NCBI GenBank assembly: GCA_946406115.1
Contig: OX291548.1
Location: 7,552,373 to 7,616,372 of the forward strand
Length of the DNA stretch: 64,000 nucleotides
Reading direction: 5' to 3'
From: Apoda limacodes
Lineage: Eukaryota > Arthropoda > Insecta > Lepidoptera > Limacodidae
Shown: piece by piece, positions 1 to 9,570 of the stretch
Position numbering within the stretch: position 1 is the first letter of the stretch
How the letters are laid out: each line of letters opens with the position of its first letter
Program-made: the position numbers and the translations under genes
The notes under the pieces: generated by a model
What the model was told of the DNA's origin: nothing
The model's input: the letters and a program-made list of their open reading frames with translations, nothing else
Databases searched by the model: none

Positions 1-27
1 TAAGTAAGAAAGTAAGTAAGTAAGGTA
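1..27. repeat. (TAAG)n simple repeat, edge of window
   Basis: Degenerate TAAG/TAAGAAAG tetranucleotide repeats run from the first base. The array may extend beyond the window. Confidence 0.7.
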
Positions 28-119
28 AATATGTAGTAATCGTATTAAAATTTGATGTGTTTTTCTTAAAAGTTTTACTATACGAATAGAACATTACTGT
101 CAAGGCCGTTGCTGGCTGT

Positions 120-155
120 CACCTAAGGGGCATTGCGCACCTAAGGGGCATTGCG
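120..155. repeat. 18-bp perfect tandem duplication
   Basis: CACCTAAGGGGCATTGCG occurs twice head to tail (120-137 and 138-155) without mismatch. Confidence 0.9.
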
Positions 156-438
156 CCGTTACATGCCCGTCCACCGGAAGGCCGACCTCTCCCTAGGGAG
201 TTAATTCCCCCAAAAAACTAAGCCTTAAGCCTAGTTTTAAAAATGTTTAAAATGTCTAAATTGCTTATTATTATCACTTTTTATGTTTTTTCAAATTTTT
301 TCGTATCGCTTTTCGAAATTTTTTCATATTTCTTTCCGTTTTTGGTTTTATTTATTCTATTTTGGTTTTGTATATTCCTTCTTCGCCGCTTTCAAGTGGC
401 CATTATGTTAGCAGGGGGCCTGAAAAGTAGGCCCTCTC

Positions 439-469
439 TATAAAAGCACCGTGGGTGCATTCACCCACG
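439..469 (+). promoter_or_regulatory. TATAAAAG motif followed by a hairpin
   Basis: TATAAAAG lies at 439-446. Directly downstream CGTGGGTG (450-457) and CACCCACG (462-469) form a perfect 8-bp stem with a 4-nt loop. The expected start about 30 bp after the TATA would fall at the hairpin's 3' edge. No initiator or downstream reading frame supports a host gene; a mobile-element promoter is equally possible. Confidence 0.25.
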
Positions 470-620
470 AGACTCGCCCGGGTCATGGGGTAAAACATTA
501 GTTCTTACCCCGACACCCGTACCTCTTTTTACCCGACAGGGGTAAAAGAAGATGTCCACGTTTCGTTGCTGGCTGAGTAGAGTTTGTAGGCCGTACTTAA
601 GGTGAGGACATTAATAATAC

Positions 621-1253
621 GAATCCATCTTGTTTAGAGCTTTACTTAAAAAAGCGGGGAAACCCACTCTTAATAGTCATTTAATAAAAATGACTAAATG
701 TACAAGGTTTATTTTTTATCAAAAGTATAAAAATGCATACGCACACATTTGCGTGTATACAAACGTCATTTGTTCTTGTAGTGTTAAATTATTCTGTGCT
801 TTCAATTGGTATAATGAGGATTGTGCCCGTTGTTTATTACAAATAGATAGATTTTTAAAACAGCCATAACAGGCCATGCAAAGAACATAGTATAGGAATT
901 TACTGTAGCCTTTTCTGTTTATAAAAGTGATTTATATTTTTCTTAAATTGTAGGATTTTGCGATAGAAATTAGTTTCAAGGGTAACGTTTGATAGTTGAA
1001 GTTTGTTATAATGATAATAATTAATCACTAGTGCGAGAGGACACTGCCTTTTGTAACAAAGAAATTAGTATAGCTCAGAAGACATCACATGGTTCTTAAA
1101 AATTTCTGTGAAAGTATAGGTTATTCTTATTCTTACATAGATCCTCATATACGCTTAATATAACTTTTTGTTAATATTATAATTTTACATAAAGCTTTAT
1201 ATTCTTTATTAAGATAAATCTATTTGGATATTAAAAAGTTTAATATTTATAAT
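621..1253. other. AT-rich, no feature seen
   Basis: Unstructured AT-rich DNA. A 79-codon open frame at 630-869 resembles nothing I recognise and has no splice or promoter context. Confidence 0.5.
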
Positions 1254-1461
1254 ACTATAATTATAATTAAAACCTCAAGCAAGTGACTGCAACACAATTT
1301 AATTCCGTCCCTTTAAGCTTCGGTTCCATCACGTCGCGTGTGCACCGCGGTGCCGCTCTGGTTGCAATCCACGAAGCACCGCCGATTTCATTTCGAGACT
1401 TCCACGGGTACCACGAGTCCGTCAAAAACTCAGAATAAGCCTTAAACTGATAATAATAAAC
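1254..1461 (+). repeat. Dispersed direct repeat, copy A
   Basis: This copy and one at 3547-3760 share an AT-rich head (ACTATAATTATAATTAAAAC) and a GC-rich core including CGTGTGCACCGCGGTGCCGC, in the same orientation. Copy A lacks about 14 bp found in copy B just after the head and has scattered substitutions. The unit is about 200 bp. No terminal inverted repeat or poly-A tail was seen, so the class is unresolved. Confidence 0.8.
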
Positions 1462-2221
1462 TTTTTTCGGAATTTAATCGCAGCTAAATAGATAGTTGTG
1501 TTTGTCGTCTCCATCGTATTTTTTTTTAAAGATTTATTTTGTCTGCCTAGGTAGGAATTAAGTCCTATTAAAATTAAAAATAACATTCATCCACAGTTTA
1601 AAAAAAATATATGGATACTAAATGTATTTGAATATGAAGCTTGAAAATATAGTAGTTAACAAATTTCAAAGTACTTAAAAACTTGAACTTAAAATAATAA
1701 AAATGAAGTCGTGAACATTACTAAATATAATATTGATAGTTCTATACCTAACCTTGAAGACTAAGTTCATAAATGTAGCTCTTCGATGGATCTTTACCGC
1801 TGCACACCTGCATGGGTCGATTAGGTAAACTTTACAGTCACTTTAGTTGATATGCACTTAGCCGTTTGACCTCTGCCGATCCCAAAATAGTAGGCATATT
1901 CATGAGATGTATGACATGGATAAGTGAAAAGGCAAAATAACTGTTAATACAAGTGTAAGTTAAATTTAACTACATGTTAAATTCATTATGCATGAGAAAT
2001 AAGTGCTAATGTTTCGGACATATATAATGAGCACACATGTCGCTTGGATAATAAAGCTTGATAAGCAAATCACAAAGAGCGATTAATTAAATTATTCTGT
2101 ATGTCAAGTTAGGTCAAGTTATAAACGTTATAAAACTGTCATTTGATGCTTTTACAAATATGTTCTGGAATTTAAACTCGATTTTGTTTTGGAACACGTA
2201 TGAAGTGTGGCTGTTCTAATG
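1462..2221. other. AT-rich, no feature seen
   Basis: No repeat, coding or RNA signal was found here. Confidence 0.5.
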
Positions 2222-2400
2222 TTTGTTTTTTAAAGTTTTATAACCAAAGAGTGCCCATGGGACCATAGTACTAAACTTACGCTGTCTGTCTATCTGTCCG
2301 TCTGTTCGTTCGACCTTTAAAGAGCTTTATATAACAGGTAGTTAGCTGAAATTTCCACAGTATATGTGTCATTATGGCGGATTACGTAACGAATAATAAA
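2222..2400 (+). repeat. Degraded AGGGTTCCG-family fragment
   Basis: The order of diagnostic pieces matches better copies at 12388 and 53583: a decayed GGGTTCCGTACCC block, then CTGTCTGTCTATCTGTCCGT, then a segment on a call of hormone-like length 'ACCTTTAAAGAGCTTTAT' and 'TTTCCACAG'. Only the 5' half is recognisable. I know this as a dispersed family common in Lepidoptera. Confidence 0.55.
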
Positions 2401-3228
2401 ATCTTTAATTCGTCTTATTCAATTTAATATAAAGTAATTTTCCAAAGCAAAATCATTGCTTACCAGAAGCACAATTTAATAAGTGTAAAATATTATTTTA
2501 GTTTTTAAGTACTTTAAAATTGTTTTGGACTAGTATGATTCAGAATTGATACAAAATCGGCGTAAAATCGGGTAGCCAATGGTTTATTGTGTTTTGGATT
2601 ACGATGCTCTACAGTCCGTTTTATGGCCAGAGGCTGCGCTATACTGGCGTCCACTACTTACTAGATAGAAGCAAATATTGGACAATTGTAGACATGGGTC
2701 GTAGCCAGTGTGTATTAGGCTAAAAATGCAGTGGTTTGTTGGTAATAAGAACTTAAACCATTTAGTTCTAGTAGAAGATTTTAAATAAAGTCAATAAAAT
2801 TAGGAAGTAACCGATAACGGTTTTGTAATAATGCGTTTGTTGGTTAAGTATCAGATGTCAATAAATACTGCTTTTATTTTGTTTTAGCTTAATGATGTCA
2901 CTGTCTGCTTATTTGGCGGGTATATTCAAAAATATGGTTAACTTATAAATAGATTAATACAAAATAAATACAAAAAATAAAAGGATTTTTGACATAAGTA
3001 ACGTTTATCAAGAATGAGATTTTTGTCAAAACTATTATTTGCTAGAAATTTAGAGATAAAGTTATAGGGCAGTTCGATTAAATGTATGTATAATATTTTT
3101 ACCAAAAACATCACATTTGTATTAAAACCAATTATATGGTTGACTCTGCTATGCGTTGCTGTTTCGGATTGCCAAGTGCAATTAGCAGCTGAAGTTTTTT
3201 TAAGAAAAATAAGTACCAAAGTGTCATC
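2401..3228. other. AT-rich, no feature seen
   Basis: There is a slightly GC-richer patch near 2600-2700. A 136-codon minus-strand open frame overlapping 2938-3348 lies mostly in repeat and low-complexity DNA and is not supported. Confidence 0.45.
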
Positions 3229-3432
3229 AATAGACTTCTGTAATCTGTCATATAAAGACTGCGCAATAACCTTACGAAATTCACCATACTTTAGAAAGAA
3301 ACAAAGCAAACCTATGGTCACATTTCTCTTTTTATTAACGTCCGCCATTTAAATGGTTTATGTTTATAAAAACAAGTTAGAAAGAGACAAGAAACCTCAG
3401 TTTCACTTCGTATCTGGCGAAGCAATGTGCTA
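3229..3432 (+). mobile_element. MITE-like repeat, TAGACTTC family, copy 1
   Basis: Block order matches the fuller copy at 21650-21876: ATAGACTTC, CTGTAAT, ACTTTAGAAAG, ACAAAGC, TTCTCTTTTT, CAACGTCC-like, then AAACAAGTTAGAAA. The right terminus is not recognisable, so the end is approximate. Confidence 0.55.
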
Positions 3433-3546
3433 TTATTTTAGGATTTGACTTGAATATACGTAAGAATTTAAAACTAATATGTTTGAAATTTTCTCTTAAT
3501 TATAAGTATGAACCATTATCATAATGAAAAGTTGTACTCCCATGAT

Positions 3547-3760
3547 ACTATAATTATAATTAAAACCTCAAGCGTCACTCGACGGAGGCTGACTGCAACA
3601 CAATTTAATTCCGTCCCGTTAAGCCTCGGTTCCATTACGTCGCGTGTGCACCGCGGTGCCGCTCGTTGCAATTTACGAAGCGCCGCCGCCGACTTCGTCC
3701 CGAGACTCCCACGAGTCCCTAAAGTAGTCGAAATGAGCCTTTAGTTGACAATAATGAACT
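3547..3760 (+). repeat. Dispersed direct repeat, copy B
   Basis: Same family and orientation as copy A at 1254. It has the CGTCACTCGACGGAG insert relative to copy A and a longer CGCCGCCGCCGAC stretch. A 78-codon open frame crosses it, but copy A does not keep that frame open, so it is not a conserved protein. Confidence 0.8.
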
Positions 3761-4096
3761 TGCAGTGGAGTTTGAGCGCATTTGAAGGAGTGGTTAATTG
3801 ATTTGTGGCAATGGAATGGAAATAAAAGTCACGTAAAAGTTTGTGATAATTTAAAATAAGTTTCTTTTAATAATCAAATTTCATATTTCTTAAAAGGATA
3901 TTAAGCGCTTTCACTTAGTGTCCATCGTTTAAAAATTATCTTTTTTTTTGTGTTATATTTATATTATGTATATGTTTAACTTATATTTATATATGAGTCA
4001 AAGTTCGTTAAACAAAATTATTAGCATTTTTTGCCATAAAATCCATCTTTTTACCTATTTGATATTTGCTGATGATGCTGCGTCTAATTATACATA
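3761..4096. other. AT-rich, no feature seen
   Basis: No structure beyond short A/T runs. Confidence 0.5.
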
Positions 4097-4235
4097 TACT
4101 CATATTATAAATGCAAAAGTTTGTTTGTTTGCTTGTTTGTCCGTCCATTTCGTCGCAACGAAGCCTCAGATTAAGCTAAAATTTGGCACAGGGATAGTTT
4201 AGGAGACGGAGAAGGATACACTTCAAATGTTCAGA
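4097..4235 (+). repeat. Dispersed repeat, GTTTGTTTG...AAATTTGG family
   Basis: The segment reads ATATTATAAATGCAAAAG, then GTTTGTTTGCTTGTTTGTCC, a CGAAGCC block and AAATTTGGCACAGGGATAG followed by GAGACGGAGAAGGATA. I recognise the order from many lepidopteran intergenic repeats. Related, more degraded pieces lie at 33005, 37995 and 51436. Confidence 0.65.
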
Positions 4236-4740
4236 ATAAAGTTAAATTAAAAGTTTTCAAAGCAATAACTATAACCGAATTCCACGTGGACAAACTATAG
4301 CTATAGCTTGCTTTTTCACTATAATCAAAGAGTTGCCGTAGAAATCCCACGCTGTTAACTAAATTTAGCTAACTCAACTACATTAACTAACTCAACAACA
4401 TTCGCTAATGTGCATTGGGTCAGCGTGGTGGACTATGGCCTAAGTCTTCTTTCTCGATTTAGGACTAAAACAGTGTAACAGTAAAATAAAAATACTGTCA
4501 CAAAGAATAAAGTTTCATTTCTAAAAATGAAGTTTTACTGTTGGCTCGTGTATTATAAATAAAATTCTCATTTTCAGAAATAAAATCTGTTTAGAGCGCA
4601 GTTTATTCAAGTCTGCTTATTTGGTTAGTAGTCTGATGCTTAGTCGAGCGAACGCAACGGCCGGCCGCTTAGCCGAGCTCCGATGGGAAACGCGGTCTAA
4701 GAAGATACAACGGAAAGAGCATCTATCATATACAAATAGT
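4236..4740. other. AT-rich with one GC patch
   Basis: A GC-rich patch at about 4650-4700 contains the palindrome GGCCGGCC. Nothing else was seen. Confidence 0.45.
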
Positions 4741-4750
4741 GCTGAACTTC

Positions 4751-4860
4751 CTGTTCAAGTACCTATAACAATTATAAGTGTATGATATTATTTTATATTA
4801 TAATAATAATAAAGAAAGTGAAGAACCTTGCTGTTCAAGCACCTATAAGAACTATAAGGA
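4751..4860 (+). repeat. Short direct duplication, 80-bp spacing
   Basis: CTGTTCAAGYACCTATAA followed by an AACTATAAG-like tail occurs at 4751-4780 and 4831-4860, separated by AT-rich sequence containing TAATAATAAT. Confidence 0.7.
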
Positions 4861-5505
4861 TCCTACAAGAATGAAATATAAAAGTAGTTTTAGTTTACAG
4901 TAACAAATAATTAACAAACTTTCTTAAATAAAATAGTAAAAAAAAACCAGAGGGTTAAGTTTCAGGTAATAACAGTATTAATTGTGTAAGATTATGTAAT
5001 CAACAAACCATAAACTATTTAAAAAATTAAATAAAAAAATCTATCAGAATATTGGTAATTTTTTATTTATACAAGTAAAATTATGTCCTTTTTCGGTAGA
5101 ATATAAATCAACACGGACGGAAAAACTTGTAAATCAATTTTGTTCAAAACAACTTCTTGTATATGTTATGATAAAACAAGATTTTAGTAGATAAACGCTT
5201 ATTTATTTTTAATAACCCTTCAGCTAAAAATAACTATTTTAATTTTCCATACATACAGCAGACGTAGCGCTAGAGTTTCCGAGGCGTGCGGCCGGTGTGG
5301 GAGATCCGTAATACCAAATAATTAATGGGAGATCTTGCGGGTTGCTCTTGGATATTAAAAGTAGGAAATAGCAAATGTTGCGTTATTTTCACATTCATTT
5401 AATGCTTTACGGTTACTTTACTCTTTTAAAACTATTTATTTTAGTTTTCTTAATAAAATTTAAGTTTATTTTGTCTTACTTCTAATAGTTTGTCAGGAAC
5501 TGGCG
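4861..5505. other. AT-rich, no feature seen
   Basis: A short GC-richer piece at 5270-5345 has GGGAGATC twice. Nothing else stands out. Confidence 0.45.
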
Positions 5506-5770
5506 TTGGGGTATATTATTTGTCCCAGGTCTTTTATTTTTCTGGTTATAACTTTCAAGATGATAATTTACGTCATGTGGGATAGCTATAAAGGCTATAC
5601 ACACTGCTATCAGAAGCAGTGTTGCGGTGATGGGCTCACCCCCTGTCACGCAGGGTATAGTGGTTGGTGAAACGAGGCTATTCCCCACAGTATTATTTGG
5701 GTGAGTATCTAGCCACTGGTTACCCCCATTTTAGGGGATAAAAACCGTGAAGATATACTTACATACATAC
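5506..5770 (+). repeat. Dispersed repeat, GGGGTATATT...TACCCCC family, copy 1
   Basis: Shared blocks with 29665-29930 in the same order and strand: GGGGTATATT, TTTGTCCCAG, CAGAAGCAGTGTTGC, GTGATGGGCTCACC, GCAGGG, TTGGTGAAACGAGG, CCCACAGTAT, CCACTGGTTACCCCC and AAAACCGT. No TIR was seen. It may be a SINE-like or non-autonomous element of about 265 bp. Confidence 0.8.
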
Positions 5771-5973
5771 ATTGGATACAAGTCAAATTCAGGTTGGCTT
5801 ATCTCATATTAGATACGTAGGTAGTAGCAATGCTTGTTATTGCTCGTTTTGTGCCCTTTGGTACGGTAGTCAGTGCTTTGAGGCTTCGTATCTTATACTT
5901 CAAGCTGACAGTGCACTTGTGGTCATGATCATCATGAGACCACACACACCTAGGCCTCTGGCAAGGTATAGTG

Positions 5974-6146
5974 AAACAAACTTTTTTGACCTAGAGGTGA
6001 AAATCCAAAACTACAGTTGCCATATTGAAATAGTGTGAACTTACAACGATCTTAGATCTTAGATCTTAGATCGTTGTAAGTTCACACTATTTCAATATGG
6101 CAACTGTAGTTTTGGATTTTCACCTCTAGGTCAAAAAAGTTTGTTT
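5974..6146. mobile_element. Perfect 77-bp-arm palindrome (MITE or foldback element)
   Basis: Bases 5974-6050 are the exact reverse complement of 6070-6146, with a 19-nt spacer made of CTTAGAT repeats. Arms start AAACAAACTTTTTTGACC and end next to ACAACGAT. A diverged relative at 49400-49521 shares the AAACTTTTYTGA terminus and the internal block ATCGTTGTAARTTCACAC, so this is a family, not an assembly accident. No transposase is present. Perfect arm identity implies recent formation or gene conversion. Confidence 0.85.
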
Positions 6147-6150
6147 TGAA

Positions 6151-6841
6151 AAGTGACAGAGTGTTAGAACATAGGTTGGTAATTTTCTACTGTGTGAATC
6201 ACTTATGTAATCGCTCACTTTTAAAGGAAAGGAAAGGTATTGACTTTGTGACTGAAACGCCAAGTTACTGTAAAAATTGTTCAATAAAAAGAGATTGGTT
6301 CATGAAATTAGATAATCTATTGTATTGGATATTTTAGGAATTTATTATCTTGGGTCCGTAAGAACTATGAAAATCTAAGAAACAGGTTTGCTACGAAGAC
6401 ATGTAGGGAATTACACGTAGCATGTACGTGATGTCTGAAGGAAATAGCCAGCCTAAAGGTGGAGGGGTTCGTACTTCCGAGGAGAATAAGGGTGTGGGTG
6501 ATACTCCTTCTCATTCTGAAGCATTGTGTAGTCGCTTGTAACTGTATATATAAAAAAAGCATATTTAATGACATACATGTTGCAAGGATTAGTGTCGTGT
6601 TTTTTCCCCGTATAACCGAACGTGCTGTTAAAGCTATTAAATATTACCAGTAAACACATATTTTTACTATTATATGGAGAACATTTCCATTTTGCAAAAT
6701 TGTTTAGGTATCAAAAAGTCTACATATTTTTAAGTGTTATAGATGATAAAATTACATAAATGACATATTTTTTCCAAGAATATATCTTGGAAAATACATG
6801 ATCAACAAATAAAATCTAAATTATCAAATTTTACGTATGCA
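6151..6841. other. AT-rich, no feature seen
   Basis: Short overlapping open frames on both strands at 6365-6660 show no recognisable similarity and are probably chance. Confidence 0.45.
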
Positions 6842-7140
6842 CAGCGCGAAATAAAAATAGGACCGACTTATCGACTGCTTAGTCTGCTTACTACGCGTAC
6901 GCGTAAGCCTGTCTGAGTTACGGCGTGATACTGTGGCGTTACGTCACAAGCTGCTTACTCATGCAAAAAAGTGCGTACGGTGTGCCGAGTGGGAGTTTTG
7001 CATGTTTGTAACTCTACTATCACGTTCGCGTATTCGTTAAAAGTCGTATGAATAAAAATCGTCCCGAAACGCGATAGTAGCGGATCTTGGATAACATACG
7101 AGAATCCAAAACATGCCGAACACACTTTTAACGATTAAAA
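6842..7140 (+). repeat. CpG-rich repeat with internal hairpin
   Basis: CpG-rich sequence contains the 12-bp palindrome ACGCGTACGCGT (6893-6904). A stem is formed by CTACTATCACGTT (7014-7026) and AACGCGATAGTAG (7068-7080), with one mismatch. I recall the motif run TTCGTTAAAAGTCGTATGAA from repeated lepidopteran sequences. Element ends are uncertain. Confidence 0.5.
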
Positions 7141-8204
7141 CTACTAACACTTCCGTCTATATACATATTAGAAATCAGTAAAGTTGTTAGGAAATACGCC
7201 TATTCCTTTAAACAGATAAAAGACAACTACTCTAGATATAAACTGAGAAATAAAATGAAATTAACAAATATAGTACCATCTAAACTATAAATGTATCATA
7301 CAAGTCCATACGTTAATTAGATGAAAAATTATACTAAGCTCCTCCCAAATATGAATCAAATAATAATTTATTCATCCAAAACAATTTAATTATTGTTACC
7401 ATATGACACCAACAAATAATATTAACAACACTGTAACCAACCATGAAATAAATTATTGAGTATTGATTATATTTTTAATACATTTCTCGTTTTTTAAAAA
7501 TAATAAAATATTATTTATTAAGCAGAAAATAAATAAATTTTCACTTTTGTTATCTAGAAAATTACACACATGATAATTTGAAGTTTTCAGGGCAGAAGAT
7601 AAATTTAGCAAATTACGTTGCTAGTAAATGAATAGTAAATAATAACCAACGAACTATAAAAAACCAAGAAAGTAAACTGCATTTATTTTATGGCGTAAAA
7701 ATGGCCGGCGCAATCGTGGCGTGGCACAATGAAGGCATCAATCAAGTGGCGTGGCGCGAGGAAAGCCACCACCACCGTGCCACTTATCTGATCTGCCCCT
7801 ATTTGCTCGCCTATTTATAAGTAATTTCCGTTGATCGATACGTCTGGAACGTTTTTTTACTCATTACCGACTTGTAATTGTAACAGAAACAATATTTTAC
7901 CATAAAAATGAAACTAATTTTGAATAAAGTCATGTGCACTCACTATCTCACTCACATGAAATAGGAAGCTATTTACTTATTAGAAAAAATAATAAAATCA
8001 TAGTGACATGAAAAATGACTCTTAAATAGATATTTTCTTATTTTTTTAAAATAATATGAATAAAAAATTAATTGCCTTAACAATTTAATTTTTATGTAGC
8101 ATTTAAGATAAACGTGCGGGGTATTAATTGTTTGTTAACCTTAAACAATCTAAACAAAAACAAGCAAATTGTGCAATTGTCAAGTGTATAAATACACTCA
8201 AGTG
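7141..8204. other. AT-rich with one GC-rich patch
   Basis: A patch at about 7688-7800 repeats GTGGCGTGGC and is followed by CCACCACCACCGTGCCAC. It has no open frame of note and could be a regulatory or repeat remnant. The remainder is featureless. Confidence 0.4.
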
Positions 8205-8480
8205 TTAAGTGCGAGGGTGAGCGAATTCCGTATTCATTAAAAACTTTTCAACGCTTAATGAAAATCTTATTGAACCCTGCAGCAGTGCATAGAGGGTTAC
8301 CCCCGCAACGGGTTAGGGTTAAGGGGGACAGAAATGGCCCGGCTAAGTGTATTACAGTCGGATCGCTGCCTTTGATTCGTCACATCAAAGAAGATCTCAT
8401 TCGTTCGCCGCTAAATCGAATCAGACTTGCTTTGTTTCCAGGCTTCAGTAGGCCCGAAAAGAGATAGTTTGCTTCTGAGA
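8205..8480. other. GC-richer island, open on the plus strand
   Basis: A 69-codon ATG-initiated frame (8258-8467) lies in sequence noticeably GC-richer than the flanks. The product is not recognised. Such islands in an AT-rich intergenic region may be conserved non-coding elements or short exons; neither can be decided from sequence alone. Confidence 0.25.
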
Positions 8481-9344
8481 AGGAATTCAAAGAAAAGAAT
8501 TAGATTTTTTAAACTATAGTTTTATGTTATCTCATTTTATTCGTTTAAAAAAAGGAATGTTAAAAAATCATAATGAAATTTTTGCAAAGTTAAGAAAGAG
8601 AGGCTTTAATCTCTTATCAACTCATGACATTGCGGGCAACTAGTATCAGAATTTCTTCATCTGGAAACTTGATAAGATGACATCATCTTTTTCTCACCAT
8701 GACTGCCATTGAATTTTGCAATTGATTTTAAGAAATCTTATTATTTCAATATAATCTTTTAATTTCTATTTAACCTTAAAATACTGCACTGGAGAGCGAC
8801 AAACACTGACAATAAAGCAAGTTCGAGTTGATTTTGCTACCCGCCGGGGATTGGCAGCGTTAGGAGTGTTTAAACCAATATACTTCTTAAAGTTTGTCTG
8901 TCTGTAATTTTTTTTTCCCCTTTATTCTCTAGAACGCGTGGAGGTGTCAAGTTAAAATTAATATCGAATGCTCTACGACCACTTAAAGTTTCAACTCAAA
9001 AACCAAGCTTCTAATACCAATGCAATAAAAAAATATGCGCAAAATACGGTTATTATTATATATATGTTATAATTTATTTTTAACCAGTTTTTCCATGACG
9101 TATAATGCCTTTCTTTTTTTTAGGTGTATTAAGATACTATCATTAATAGAAACTTAATTCATTATTAAAGTTTTGTATAGTCGTTTAATACTTATCCTAT
9201 CGAAAGTTTTACCAAATATTTTAATTTTTATTTACACATAATTATTTCATAGTGACTTAAGTGCTTGACTTTATCTACCTTAAACACTAAACTACATTGA
9301 TTGTAAAGTCAGTGCACTATTCCTTTTCTTCTACAAAACGTTAG
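8481..9344. other. AT-rich, no feature seen
   Basis: There is no coding or repeat signal apart from short A/T runs. Confidence 0.5.
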
Positions 9345-9570
9345 AATTGAACTTAGCCGCGTCCGTTCGTCACGAATTGTTTCCACAATCGGACCGAGCT
9401 GGCGAGTTTCCCGAACTCCTACGTGGCCAGCCTACAGATGACGTTGCGCCTACACCACAGTTAATACTAGAATATTATTCGGATAATTTCAGAAGCACAC
9501 AATATTTTACTACTATACCATGTTTAACTTTATTATTTCCATTACCCGAAGAAGAGATCACTTTATAGCG
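9345..9570. other. GC-richer island
   Basis: About 150 bp of CpG-containing, GC-richer DNA within an open frame (9347-9568) that has no ATG start. It is not recognised and is a candidate conserved non-coding element only. Confidence 0.25.

Larger units (their letters stand above)
107..620. repeat. GC-richer repeat-like block
   Basis: This stretch is clearly GC-richer than its flanks. The 12-mer CGTTGCTGGCTG occurs at 107-118 and again at 564-575, bracketing about 450 bp. Inside are an 18-bp tandem duplication, a TATAAAAG motif and a short hairpin. The composition and paired motifs suggest an old mobile element or LTR-like remnant, but I cannot assign a class. The open frame at 243-443 is low-complexity and not supported as a gene. 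Confidence 0.35.

Noticed and set aside
2938..3348. 136-codon minus-strand protein gene
   Set aside because: It overlaps a repeat whose other copy does not keep the frame open, and the plus strand is open as well; no recognised domain.
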